Assembly: GCA_052400665.1 (NCBI GenBank)
Contig: JBQTGK010000002.1
DNA length: 64,000 nt
DNA from: JBQTGK01 sp052400665
GTDB taxonomy: Bacteria > Bacteroidota > Bacteroidia > Bacteroidales > Marinifilaceae
Direction: 5' to 3' (one strand)
Part shown: one piece after another, positions 17,167 through 26,150 of the stretch
Layout of the letters: every line of letters starts with the position of its first letter
Numbering within the stretch: the stretch's first letter is position 1
Position numbers and translations under genes: made by a program
The notes under the pieces: generated by a model
What the model was told of the DNA's origin: nothing
Seen by the model: the letters and a program-made list of their open reading frames with translations, nothing else
The model's database searches: none

Positions 17167-18993
17167 ATGGTTTTAACATATTATGTTGTAAAATTTCCAT
17201 ATAAATTAATTTGGAATGTTCTTAATTTACTAAAAAAAAGGACCGAGATTGTATTTTATTGTGCCAATGAATTGGATTTGGAAATTTTTAAGAATGTTCA
17301 AAGTCAACTTCGACCAATTCCTATTGTTGCCAAGAATCATAAGTTACAAAAGAAATTACTCGAAAAAGGAATAAAGGCCCGTGTTATGCCAGTATTTCCA
17401 AAGGGAGTAATTATGTGCAGACAAGCATGTTATTTGTTTCCAGAATCGAAAATTATTAAAATTGGAATAAATCATGGAGCCTATCATTTTAAGCCATTTG
17501 CCAATGTAAAAGGGCATAATATGTTTAATCAGTTCCATTTTACCAGTTCCAGAGAGGTTGAGGAAGCCAGAGCAATTGGAATTACATCGGGTGTTGGACT
17601 AGGTTTTCCCAAAATGGATGATGCTTTTAATGGAACTTATTCAAAAGAGGTATTGGATGAGTTAAAGGATGAATTAAATCTGGATAAGAACAAAAAGACA
17701 ATTCTATTTTCAGCAACCTGGGATAAATCACAAATGTCGGCAGTTCATAAATGGTATACTAAATTATCCGATTATACTAAGAATTATAATGTGTTGGTAA
17801 CATTACATATTTGGACTTCAGAGAAATTCAAAAATGCTATAAAAAATACTCCGGGAGTAAAATATATTGAATTGCAAAATATTACACCCTATATAATGAT
17901 TTCTGATATTTGTGTTGGGGATACAAGTTCTATTTTATCGGAAATGTGTGCCTTATATAAACCAATTGTAACTTTTAAGACTCCAGTAGTAAAAAAATCG
18001 GTTCATGAAGTGCGTGAAATTATTAGTTCAATAAGTTTTCAGATAGAAGAGCTTGACGAGTTAGAGGAAATGCTTGAATTTGCCTATAAGAATGTTCAGC
18101 AAAAGAGAGTAGATCAGGAAATGGCTAATAAAAGAATGTTTGAAACTTTGGATGGGCGAGCTGGAGAACGTGTTGCAAATAAAATAAAGGAAGTTTTGCC
18201 TGAACTTGGTAAGGGGGAGAAAAGGACGATGTCTGAAGGAACAATGCGATATATAGTAAATAAGGATTATTCGATTCTAACTGATTTTATTAAAAATTTA
18301 TCTGACACTTTTGAACAAGAAGGGAATTGTATTTATAAAGGGCGTAATACGATTAAAACATTTAATTGCGAAGGGCTGATAATTAATGTTAAATCTTTTA
18401 AAATTCCACACTTCATAAATAAAGTTGCTTATGCTTGGCTAAGAGGTTCCAAAGCTAAACATTCTTACCAGTATGGAATGGAAATTTTAAAAAGGGGAGC
18501 AAATACGCCTGAACCTGTTGCTGTTGTTGAGCTTTTGAAAAATGGATTATTTAACAGGAGTTATTATGTATCTATTCATCATAAATATGATTTTACAATA
18601 CGTGATTTAATTGGTTTTGAGTTTCCAGATAAACAGAATATACTTAAGCAATTTGCAGTATTTACCTACGAGAAGCTTCATAAGAATGGGATCCACCATT
18701 TAGATTATTCAAGAGGTAATATTTTAATTACTAAAAAAGGAGAAGGTAAGTACGATTTTTCAGTAGTTGATATTAATCGTCTTCGCTTCGAGGAAATGGA
18801 TTATTTAAAAGGATTAAAAAACTTTTCTCAGATATGGGCAAGCGAAGAGGAACTTGAAATTGTTGCCAGAGAGTATGCTCGAATAAATGACAGAAATGAG
18901 GAAGAAGCAATAAAGTTATTAATTCAATTTGATAGAGAGCATAAGGCAAAAATATATAGGAAAAAACAATGGAAATCGTTTTTAAGGAAATAA
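17167..18993 (+). CDS. Fusion: CDP-glycerol glycerophosphotransferase-like domain + LPS core kinase domain
   Basis: 608 residues in two parts. Residues 1 to about 340 resemble the GT-B type glycerophosphotransferases of teichoic-acid-like polymers: KIIKIGINHGAYHFKPF, TILFSATWDKSQ, VLVTLHIWTSEKF, and ISDICVGDTSSILSEMCALYKPIV. Residues about 360-608 are a WaaP/Kdo-kinase-like lipopolysaccharide kinase: INVKSFKIPHFINKVAYAWL, the catalytic loop HHLDYSRGNILI (Asp513, Asn518) and the metal-binding Asp535 in VVDINRLRF. In related bacteria the kinase is, to my knowledge, often a separate protein of about 250 residues. The junction around residues 340-360 (ELGKGEKRTMSEGT) looks like a linker. No transmembrane segment. 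It probably modifies a surface glycan or LPS core with glycerophosphate and phosphate. Confidence 0.8.
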   Translation: MVLTYYVVKFPYKLIWNVLNLLKKRTEIVFYCANELDLEIFKNVQSQLRPIPIVAKNHKLQKKLLEKGIKARVMPVFPKGVIMCRQACYLFPESKIIKIGINHGAYHFKPFANVKGHNMFNQFHFTSSREVEEARAIGITSGVGLGFPKMDDAFNGTYSKEVLDELKDELNLDKNKKTILFSATWDKSQMSAVHKWYTKLSDYTKNYNVLVTLHIWTSEKFKNAIKNTPGVKYIELQNITPYIMISDICVGDTSSILSEMCALYKPIVTFKTPVVKKSVHEVREIISSISFQIEELDELEEMLEFAYKNVQQKRVDQEMANKRMFETLDGRAGERVANKIKEVLPELGKGEKRTMSEGTMRYIVNKDYSILTDFIKNLSDTFEQEGNCIYKGRNTIKTFNCEGLIINVKSFKIPHFINKVAYAWLRGSKAKHSYQYGMEILKRGANTPEPVAVVELLKNGLFNRSYYVSIHHKYDFTIRDLIGFEFPDKQNILKQFAVFTYEKLHKNGIHHLDYSRGNILITKKGEGKYDFSVVDINRLRFEEMDYLKGLKNFSQIWASEEELEIVAREYARINDRNEEEAIKLLIQFDREHKAKIYRKKQWKSFLRK

Positions 18994-19142
18994 AAATAGT
19001 TGAAGGAGTTGTATTTAGATATTTTTGTAGGGTATAGTGATAATAGGAAGTAATCATGTGTTAAAGAATAAATGAGATTGTAGAATATCAAAATATCATT
19101 TTAGAGACAATTACAGATTATAAATATTACAAAAAGAAATTA

Positions 19143-19160
19143 AACCGCTTAAGTGGTTTT
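19143..19160. promoter_or_regulatory. Perfectly abutting inverted repeat before the GT4 gene
   Basis: AAACCGCTT directly followed by AAGTGGTTT (one G-T position). It lies 24 bp upstream of the GT4 start. It could be an operator or a weak terminator of the preceding gene (tail TTATAATT). Confidence 0.35.
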
Positions 19161-19183
19161 ATAATTGGGAAAAAATTATAAAT

Positions 19184-20143
19184 ATGAATGTACTATTAGT
19201 TACAGATTTAAAAATACCGGCGAAACATTATGGTGGCATTGAGCGAATCATATGGTGGTTAGGTGAAGAGTTAATAAACAAAGGTCATCAAGTGAGCTTT
19301 ATGGCAGCCGAAGGATCTACTTGTAGTTTTGCTAAAATGTATACATATGATTCTAAAAAAACAATTAGCGATCAACTTCCACAAGATATCGATTTAGTAC
19401 ATTTTCATTTTCCAATTAGTGAGGAACTGTCTATTCCATATATGGTAACTTTACATGGTAATAGTAAGCCAAACGAGAGGTATGATATTAATACGGTATT
19501 TATATCAAAAAATCATGCAGAAAGACATGGTAGTTCTGAATTTGTATATAATGGTTTAGATTTTAATGAATATGGTCCGGTTGACTGGAATGCAAAGCGG
19601 GATCATATGCTTTTTCTTGGTAAAGCGAATAGAAGTAAGAAAAATTTGAAAGGTTGTATAAAAATAGCAAAAGCACTAAATGAAAAATTAGCTGTAGTTG
19701 GTGGTCGAGGTTTACCATTTTCAAAAACTGTAAAATATAAAGGATTTCTTGGAGGTCTAGAAAAAAGTAGGGTAATTAATGAATCTAAAGCCTTACTATT
19801 TCCTGTGATTTGGCATGAGCCTTATGGTTTGGCAATTGTTGAAAGTTTGTACTTTGGAGCTCCGGTATTTGGTAGTACCTATGGTTCTTTACCGGAACTA
19901 ATAACTCCAGAAGTTGGAATTACTTCTAATTCGTATAATGAATTGATAGAGGCTGCAAAGAATTATGAATCATATAATAGAAAGTATTGTCATGAATATG
20001 TTTGTGATAATTTTTCATCACAAAAAATGTGTGATGATTATCTGAATATGTATGAAAGAGTGTTAAATGGTGAAAAGTTGAATGAAAAAGAACCTATTCA
20101 TCAAATGGATGTTGATATAAGACACTATCCTTTATTTGACTAA
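19184..20143 (+). CDS. Glycosyltransferase family 4 (GT-B)
   Basis: 319 residues. N-terminal acceptor domain starts MNVLLVTDLKIPAKHYGGIERIIWWLGEEL with the glycine-rich loop. The C-terminal nucleotide-sugar domain has the HMLFLGKANRSKKNLK strand and the E-x7-E signature in HEPYGLAIVESLYFGAPVFGS. It is shorter than most GT4 enzymes (about 350-400). The sugar donor is unknown. It belongs with the surface-glycan genes on both sides; a strong bidirectional terminator follows. Confidence 0.9.
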   Translation: MNVLLVTDLKIPAKHYGGIERIIWWLGEELINKGHQVSFMAAEGSTCSFAKMYTYDSKKTISDQLPQDIDLVHFHFPISEELSIPYMVTLHGNSKPNERYDINTVFISKNHAERHGSSEFVYNGLDFNEYGPVDWNAKRDHMLFLGKANRSKKNLKGCIKIAKALNEKLAVVGGRGLPFSKTVKYKGFLGGLEKSRVINESKALLFPVIWHEPYGLAIVESLYFGAPVFGSTYGSLPELITPEVGITSNSYNELIEAAKNYESYNRKYCHEYVCDNFSSQKMCDDYLNMYERVLNGEKLNEKEPIHQMDVDIRHYPLFD

Positions 20144-20165
20144 AAATGTTATGAATCCCGTCAAT

Positions 20166-20200
20166 AAAAAAGGTTGAATTTTATAATTCAACCTTTTTTT
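20166..20200. terminator. Bidirectional terminator between GT4 and GT2
   Basis: AAAAAAGGTTGAATT (20166-20180), loop TTAT, AATTCAACCTTTTTTT (20185-20200). T-rich on both strands; ends the two convergent glycosyltransferase genes. Confidence 0.92.
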
Positions 20201-20216
20201 TATTGATATCTATTAG

Positions 20217-21020
20217 TTAGATATATTGTTTTATGCCTTTTTCACAATAGGATAAATCTTGATTCTTGCAATCATAATACATCTTTTTATTTTTTTGTGA
20301 ACTAGCTCTGGAACTTTTGGGATGCCATAAGTGATATTGTAATGCCATAAGAAGCAAAGTTCTCTTTTTTACTCCTGAGTTCATAAGGCGTTCTACCATT
20401 TCGATATCCTCATATCCCCAACCAACAAAATCTTCATTATATCCGTTGATTTTAATCATATCATTTTTCCAGTAGGCCATGTGACATCCAACATTACCTT
20501 TTCTTGAGGTGTTATTTCTTTTGTTTTTGAATAAACCAGATAAAAAGGGAAGTCTAAAAAATCTTTTTCTTTTTTTTATATTGAATATATTTAACTTAAT
20601 ATTCGTAGGCTCATTAATTAATTTTGCAGTTTTCGATTTTAATACAAAACAACGATTTCCACAAACGAATTGTTTTGGTTGAATAACAGTTAAGTGGTCT
20701 TCAATAAATTTAGGATGAAGCATCACATCACCATCTAATTGTAAAATATAATCAGAACTAACTTTAGCAATTGCCTTATTTAAAATTTTGCATCTTTGGA
20801 ATCCATCATCTTCTTGCCATATATGTTCAATTTTACAAACTAGTTTATTTCTATAAGAATCAATAACTTTTTTTGTTTCATTTGTTGAACCATCATCACC
20901 AATAACAATTTCATTTGGCATAACAGTTTGTTGCATTATGCTACGAAATACAAGATCAAGAAATTTTGGACTATTATAGGTGGTAATAAGTAGTGATATT
21001 GTGATATTATTTTTTATCAT
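20217..21020 (-). CDS. Glycosyltransferase family 2 (GT-A)
   Basis: Inverting sugar transferase, 267 residues from the ATG at 21020; a TTG nine codons upstream is the only longer option. The nucleotide-binding start is ISLLITTYNSPKFLDLVFRSI, followed by EIVIGDDGST, the DxD-type motif in LQLDGDVMLHP, and the acceptor-side block GWGYEDIEMVERLM, where ED is the likely catalytic base region. That last block is like chondroitin/galactosyltransferase-type GT2 enzymes. It is probably the second gene of an operon with the cytidylyltransferase (65 bp gap). Confidence 0.9.
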   Translation of the reverse strand: MIKNNITISLLITTYNSPKFLDLVFRSIMQQTVMPNEIVIGDDGSTNETKKVIDSYRNKLVCKIEHIWQEDDGFQRCKILNKAIAKVSSDYILQLDGDVMLHPKFIEDHLTVIQPKQFVCGNRCFVLKSKTAKLINEPTNIKLNIFNIKKRKRFFRLPFLSGLFKNKRNNTSRKGNVGCHMAYWKNDMIKINGYNEDFVGWGYEDIEMVERLMNSGVKKRTLLLMALQYHLWHPKSSRASSQKNKKMYYDCKNQDLSYCEKGIKQYI

Positions 21021-21085
21021 TTTATTGAGATTTGATGCGATTTGCAATAGTTGTAATATTGTGAATGCAAATATATAATGAACTA

Positions 21086-21787
21086 TTAATTATATTCCTT
21101 TTTCAATAAACTTTCCCCCAGTTCCAAATCCCCTTTAAAAGTAATTTTGATATTTTTTTCTTCTCCCTCCACAATAAAAATTTCTTCGGAAGGTAGGTAG
21201 TTAAGAACCACTCCACAATCGTCGCTTGCAATAAAATTAGGATCTTTTAGTGCGTTTTGGTAAGCCAATTTTATGATAGAATAGGCAAATGCCTGTGGGG
21301 TTTGCGCGCGTCTTAAATTTTGTCTTGGCGGAACCGATTCAATTGAATTATTTTTATTTAAGCAAAAAATTGTGTCGCTACTAGGAATTGCAACAGCCAC
21401 CGATTTTCCATTTTGTAGCTCAGAAATCACATCAGAAATAATTCTGTTTGAAACAAATGGGCGAACTGCATCATGAAAAATAAGATAAACATTTTGATTA
21501 TTTTCATAAGCTTTAATGGCCGCCATGCTAGAGTCGCTTCGTTCTTTTCCTCCGCTTAGTATGTGTTTTACTTTAGGAATATGATTAGATGTAATTAACT
21601 GGTTAATATCTATATGGTAATCAGCATTAATCACAACACAGATTTCATCAATTTGAGGATGATTTGCGAAAGCCTCAATACTATGCTGAATAATTGGTTT
21701 ATTGCCAATCGATAAAAATTGCTTAGGAAGATTACTGCCCATGCGTTTACCGCTACCGCCAGCTAAAATAACAGCTACATTTTTCAT
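21086..21787 (-). CDS. IspD/TarI-type cytidylyltransferase
   Basis: 233 residues. It transfers CMP from CTP to a sugar-alcohol phosphate. The signature ILAGGSGKRMGSNLPKQF (7-24) and HDAVRPF (105-111) are shared by IspD (methylerythritol phosphate, isoprenoids) and TarI (ribitol phosphate, surface polymers). The stretch SSDTIFCLNKNNSIESVPPR and LRRAQTPQAF looks somewhat more like TarI than like housekeeping IspD, and the neighbours are surface glycan enzymes including a CDP-glycerol-type transferase. I therefore keep the family name open. A second, canonical ispD elsewhere in the genome would decide. Confidence 0.75.
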   Translation of the reverse strand: MKNVAVILAGGSGKRMGSNLPKQFLSIGNKPIIQHSIEAFANHPQIDEICVVINADYHIDINQLITSNHIPKVKHILSGGKERSDSSMAAIKAYENNQNVYLIFHDAVRPFVSNRIISDVISELQNGKSVAVAIPSSDTIFCLNKNNSIESVPPRQNLRRAQTPQAFAYSIIKLAYQNALKDPNFIASDDCGVVLNYLPSEEIFIVEGEEKNIKITFKGDLELGESLLKKEYN

Positions 21788-21839
21788 TCTATTAGTTTTA
21801 ATAATTTGCTAAAATAGTATAAATAATATTGTAGGAATA

Positions 21840-21878
21840 GAAAAAAAGAACCGTTTCAAAAGTAAATTCGAAACGGTT
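21840..21878 (-). terminator. Terminator after map
   Basis: Arms 21849-21857 (AACCGTTTC) and 21870-21878 (GAAACGGTT), 9 bp perfect. On the minus strand it is followed by a C-T7 tract. It lies just behind the map stop. Confidence 0.85.
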
Positions 21879-21907
21879 TATGTTTTAACAGCTGTTAAGT
21901 CAGAATT

Positions 21908-22687
21908 TTATCTGAAGATTTCGTAATCACCAACATCTGATAAAATTTCATATCCATCTTTGGTTACCAAAATTGTGTGTTCGAACTGTGCAGATAGTTT
22001 ATTATCTATGGTTCTGGCAGTCCATCCATCATTTTCGTCAACTACGGCACGAGCTTTTCCCAGATTAATCATTGGTTCTATAGTAAAGATCATTCCTTCT
22101 TTCATTTTAGGGCCCGAGTTGCGAGGTGAAATATGCTCAACCTGAGGTTCTTCATGAAAATCGATACCTACACCATGCCCGCAAAATTCGTATACGACAC
22201 TGTATTTTCGGGCTTTGGCAAATCTTCCTATCATAAAACCAATGTTTCCAAAATAATTTCCTGCTCTTACTTGCTCAATTCCCAGGTATAGTGCATGTTC
22301 AGTGTCTTCAACTAATTTCATGGCTTTATCGCCAACATCACCAATGGTGAACATTGTGCTGGTATCACCATAATATCCGTCTAAGATAGTTGTCACATCA
22401 ATGTTTAAAATATCACCTTCCTTAAGAATTGTTTTTTCATCAGGAATACCATGGCAAATCACATCGTTTAAGGAAATGCAGCACGATTTTGGAAATCCAT
22501 GATAATTTAAAGGTGCAGGAATTGCACCATTATCTCTAATGTATTTTTCTATTAATGTATCAAGATATAGAGTAGAAACGCCTTCTTTAACGTAGTTACT
22601 GATATATTTTAAAGTGTTTCCGGCTAATTGAGAGCTTTTTCGTATTCCTTCAATTTGTTCCGGCGTTTTGATAATAATTTTACTCAT
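21908..22687 (-). CDS. map: Methionine aminopeptidase, type I
   Basis: Removes the initiator Met from new proteins. 259 residues, usual for the short type I enzyme. All five metal ligands can be placed: Asp in LNIDVTTILDGYYGDTS (two Asp), His in CGHGVGIDFHEEP, Glu in FTIEPMINLG and Glu in SAQFEHTILVT. The substrate-contacting NDVICHGIPD block is present. It has its own terminator and is separated from the upstream divergent gene by 252 bp. Not linked to ribosomal protein genes here, so possibly a second copy; the sequence shows no defect. Confidence 0.97.
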   Translation of the reverse strand: MSKIIIKTPEQIEGIRKSSQLAGNTLKYISNYVKEGVSTLYLDTLIEKYIRDNGAIPAPLNYHGFPKSCCISLNDVICHGIPDEKTILKEGDILNIDVTTILDGYYGDTSTMFTIGDVGDKAMKLVEDTEHALYLGIEQVRAGNYFGNIGFMIGRFAKARKYSVVYEFCGHGVGIDFHEEPQVEHISPRNSGPKMKEGMIFTIEPMINLGKARAVVDENDGWTARTIDNKLSAQFEHTILVTKDGYEILSDVGDYEIFR

Positions 22688-22939
22688 AATAACTTTCTAT
22701 TCAGAAACAATTTTAATTGAGATGCAAAGGTCAACATTGAAAATGAATTTTGCAAACCAAATTAGACCTAATAAAAAAGGAAAGAATAAAGTGTAATGTT
22801 AAAAGCAATTGTAGTTTTAAACTACGATTTTATCTTACAAGTTAGCTTGATAAGATTCGTGGAAGGAAATCTTTAATTAATCTTGTTTTGGGTAGATTTG
22901 TTTAATATTTTAGATGGATAATTAAGTACGATACAATCT

Positions 22940-25900
22940 ATGATTAAAAAAGGGTTTCTTACAATTTGTTTTTTTTTAATTCTAGTATCAGGATATTCGC
23001 AATATTTTGATACTGGTCAGGATCCTGCTTTCATTAATTGGAAACAGATTAATACCCGTCAGTTTCAAATAATTTTCCCTCAGGAATCAGAAGACAAGGC
23101 CAGATTTGTAGCTGCTATTTTCGAGGATCTATTAAATAAAGGAGGAAAAAACCTTAAACGAAAACCTAAGAAATTTTCGGTAATCCTGCATACTCATAGC
23201 GCTACTTCGAACGGAATGGTGGCCTGGGCCCCTAAACGCATGGAAATGTATGCCACCTCGCCACAAGATAATAATGCCCAATTGTGGCTTGCTCATTTGG
23301 CTACACATGAGTATCGGCATGTTGTTCAGCTCGATAAACTTGAGCAGGGTTTTACGCGAGTGTTAAATCATATTTTTGGTCAGCAGGCAACAGCAGCTGT
23401 TGTAGGTTTGTATATTCCACCCTGGTTTTTAGAGGGAGATGCTGTTTGTACAGAGACATCATTAAGCCTTTCGGGCAGAGGTCGAATGCCTTATTTTGAG
23501 CAGGAATTGAGGGCTCAATTGCTGGAGAAAGGTTTCTTTTCTTACGATAAGGCAGTAAATGGTTCCTATAAAAATTTTGTTGCCGACCGTTATAAGTTAG
23601 GTTATTATCTGGTGGGATCAGCAAGGGTGAATTATGGCGATAAATTGTGGGAGAATGCATTAAATAAAACCGCAAGAAGACCTTTTGGGATAACAAGTTT
23701 TGCTGATGGAATAAAAGATGTTGTTGAAACAAAACGAGATAGTATTTACGGATTAGTATCCGAAAAGCAAAAAGAGTTAGCACAGCAAGATGTAATAATA
23801 GAGGAGGTAGACTGGGAAGAGGTAAAAGAGAAAAATTCTTATGCCGATGGTAAGCTAATGCTTTATTTTGATGCCATGGAAGATTTGCTGGTGGAGTGGA
23901 AATTAAAAGATATCGCTACCCATAAATCGGAATATAGATTGATAAGTAAAAGGGCCGAATGTTATACGAATAAGAGATTTCCGAAACAAACAGAAGCCGG
24001 GGATATAATTTATTTGAAACAAGGTTTGTCGGATGGGCTCTATTTTGAGAAACTTATACCTGATGGGAGTGTTGAGAAATTGTTTACTCCAGGAAATTTA
24101 TCTAATCTTGCTTACGATTATTGTAAGGGAAATTTGCTGTGGGCTGAATCGAAAGAACATCTGCGCTGGGAAAAGGGCGACAAGAGTATTTTGATTATTT
24201 ATAATATCCTAGAAAGAAAAAGAAAAGTTATTTGTCATGATAATTCTTTATTTGCGCCGGCTTTTAATCTCAGTGGAGATAAGATTATTGCCATAGAATC
24301 GGATAATAAAGGCGATAACAAATTGGTGGTTTTGAATGCCGGTTCGGGGCTGATAACGAAAAGTATACCTGCTGGGAAACAGGAATATTTTCAGAATCCG
24401 AAGTTTATCGATGAAAATAATGTAGTATTAATTGTATTGGATAACAAGGGAAAGCATTTGGTAAAAATAAACCTTAAAAACAAGGAGAGAACACTTCTCT
24501 TTAGTTCTGCTTATGCCGATATGTCTTATCCTGTAGTTGCGGGAGACTGGGTATATTTTAACGCTACATTTACAGGTATCGATAATTTATTTGCTTTCGA
24601 TCTTAAAACGAGTAAAATATTTCAGGTAACATCATCGCGATTTGGTGCCAGAGATGCTTTTCCTGCTAAGAATGATAGCCTGTATTATTCCGATTATACC
24701 TCAGATGGATATTTGTTGGTTTCTACTAAAATTGATTCTTCCAAATGGAAAGAGTGGAAAGGTGAGTTCTACAAATATCCTCTGGCAGAAAAACTATCGG
24801 CCCAGTTGGGAGAAAAATTGAAGCCAGATACTACGAAGCTTACTCGGTATCAGGTTAAAAACTATTCTAGGCTAGGTCATTTATTTAATTTTCATTCCTG
24901 GGCACCAGTATTTATCGATGGAATAGATGCTAATGCGGATATAGGAATTTCATTGGCAAGTCAAAATAAGCTAAGTACATTAATGACTACGATAGGTTAT
25001 AAGCGAGAAGAAGGATTTACTAATGGTCAGTTTTATGCAAATTTGTCCTACCGGGGATGGTTTCCGATTATTGATTCCAAATTAACTGTTGGCGATAAGA
25101 GTAGTGAATATGCAAGTTTGGCAGATCGAATTTCGCCACAGCAAATTGATACTGTTCTGGTAAATACCGATTGGCGACAATGGGAGTGGGAGAACAGCAT
25201 AAGCTTTCCTTTCAATATTTCCTCGGGTCAGTATTCCAGTAAAATTATTCCGAAAGTAAGCTATAATATTGCACGATTTGCTAATTTAAATACAACAGCC
25301 CTGGCAACAACACAATCTAATACATTGGGTTTAGGTAAATATAATTTTAATGATAAGTCCTTTACTCAGGAGATTATGGAGTATCAGCTGTTTGCCTATA
25401 ATATTGCAAAAATGGCTCCCCGCGATGTTCAGTATCAGTGGGCACAAATAGCCGAATTTAATTACAGAAATACCCCTTTTGGTGATCGTGAACTGGGAAA
25501 TACCTGGTCGGCCGAAGCTTATTTGTATTTTCCGGGTTTGGTAAAGCACCATGGTTTTAAGTTGTATGGTGGATACCAATATCAATCTTTAAATAATTCG
25601 CGATTTTCAAATTCTATTAAGAGTCCGAGAGGAATGTTTAATTTATATGGAAAACATATAGTTACTGCGGGGGCCGATTATGCTTTGCCACTCTTTTATC
25701 CCGATTGGAATTTAGGGCCATTGGCTTATTTTAAGCGTGTAAAATTGAATACTTTTGTAGATTTTGGATATCAGCAAAGAAGCTTTGAAAGTGATGAGGG
25801 AATATTCCAAATTAATGATAATTACCTATCGGGAGGAGTTGAGCTAAGAACAGATTTACATGCCTTGCGTTTTTCTGCTCCTGTTGATGTGGGGGTTCGT

Positions 25901-25972
25901 ATTGGCTATGAGAATCAAAGCAATAGTATGTTTGCCGATTTTCTGATATCTTTTAGTTTATCTTCTTATTAA
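22940..25972 (+). CDS. Large surface protein: peptidase-MA-like head, beta-propeller-like middle, barrel-like tail
   Basis: 1010 residues with signal peptide (MIKKGFLTICFFLILVSGYSQ). The N-terminal 200 residues look like a gluzincin of the peptidase MA type: THEYRHVVQ (His123, Glu124, His127) and, 38 residues on, PPWFLEGDAVCTE with Glu165 as third zinc ligand. The middle part, about 320-620, has repeated strands of TolB-like style (GDKIIAIESDNKGDNKLVVLN, DWVYFNATFTGIDNLFAFDL). The last 350 residues are rich in alternating aromatic strands and end in the aromatic residue Tyr, as in outer-membrane barrels (FLISFSLSSY). Probable outer-membrane protein with an exposed or periplasmic protease-like domain. 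No specific function is known to me. Confidence 0.75.
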   Translation: MIKKGFLTICFFLILVSGYSQYFDTGQDPAFINWKQINTRQFQIIFPQESEDKARFVAAIFEDLLNKGGKNLKRKPKKFSVILHTHSATSNGMVAWAPKRMEMYATSPQDNNAQLWLAHLATHEYRHVVQLDKLEQGFTRVLNHIFGQQATAAVVGLYIPPWFLEGDAVCTETSLSLSGRGRMPYFEQELRAQLLEKGFFSYDKAVNGSYKNFVADRYKLGYYLVGSARVNYGDKLWENALNKTARRPFGITSFADGIKDVVETKRDSIYGLVSEKQKELAQQDVIIEEVDWEEVKEKNSYADGKLMLYFDAMEDLLVEWKLKDIATHKSEYRLISKRAECYTNKRFPKQTEAGDIIYLKQGLSDGLYFEKLIPDGSVEKLFTPGNLSNLAYDYCKGNLLWAESKEHLRWEKGDKSILIIYNILERKRKVICHDNSLFAPAFNLSGDKIIAIESDNKGDNKLVVLNAGSGLITKSIPAGKQEYFQNPKFIDENNVVLIVLDNKGKHLVKINLKNKERTLLFSSAYADMSYPVVAGDWVYFNATFTGIDNLFAFDLKTSKIFQVTSSRFGARDAFPAKNDSLYYSDYTSDGYLLVSTKIDSSKWKEWKGEFYKYPLAEKLSAQLGEKLKPDTTKLTRYQVKNYSRLGHLFNFHSWAPVFIDGIDANADIGISLASQNKLSTLMTTIGYKREEGFTNGQFYANLSYRGWFPIIDSKLTVGDKSSEYASLADRISPQQIDTVLVNTDWRQWEWENSISFPFNISSGQYSSKIIPKVSYNIARFANLNTTALATTQSNTLGLGKYNFNDKSFTQEIMEYQLFAYNIAKMAPRDVQYQWAQIAEFNYRNTPFGDRELGNTWSAEAYLYFPGLVKHHGFKLYGGYQYQSLNNSRFSNSIKSPRGMFNLYGKHIVTAGADYALPLFYPDWNLGPLAYFKRVKLNTFVDFGYQQRSFESDEGIFQINDNYLSGGVELRTDLHALRFSAPVDVGVRIGYENQSNSMFADFLISFSLSSY

Positions 25973-25997
25973 TTTTAGCGTTTTATCTACAATTATA

Positions 25998-26031
25998 AAA
26001 GCCATAAATTCTTATCGAATTTATGGCCTTT
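25998..26031 (+). terminator. Terminator after the large surface protein gene
   Basis: GCCATAAATTC (26001-26011) pairs with GAATTTATGGC (26017-26027), 11 bp perfect, loop TTATC, tail CTTTAAG. Confidence 0.7.
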
Positions 26032-26052
26032 AAGTAATCTTAAAATATTATT

Positions 26053-26121
26053 TTAGGCTTCTTGTTTTTTTGCGTTCATATAACGAAGGCAAATCCAGAA
26101 TATTCCGGCAATAGCAATGTG
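26053..26121 (-). pseudogene. Possible 3' remnant of a small membrane protein gene
   Basis: On the minus strand an open tail of 22 codons reads HIAIAGIFWICLRYMNAKKQ plus two residues, then stop: half a membrane helix followed by a basic end, in a style typical of real proteins. Directly upstream the frame hits TAA at 26122-26124, and no start is present. It may be what remains of a deleted gene next to the metallophosphoesterase. Evidence is thin because the piece is short. Confidence 0.3.
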
Positions 26122-26150
26122 TTATTTTGTAATTAATAAAAGATATTATT

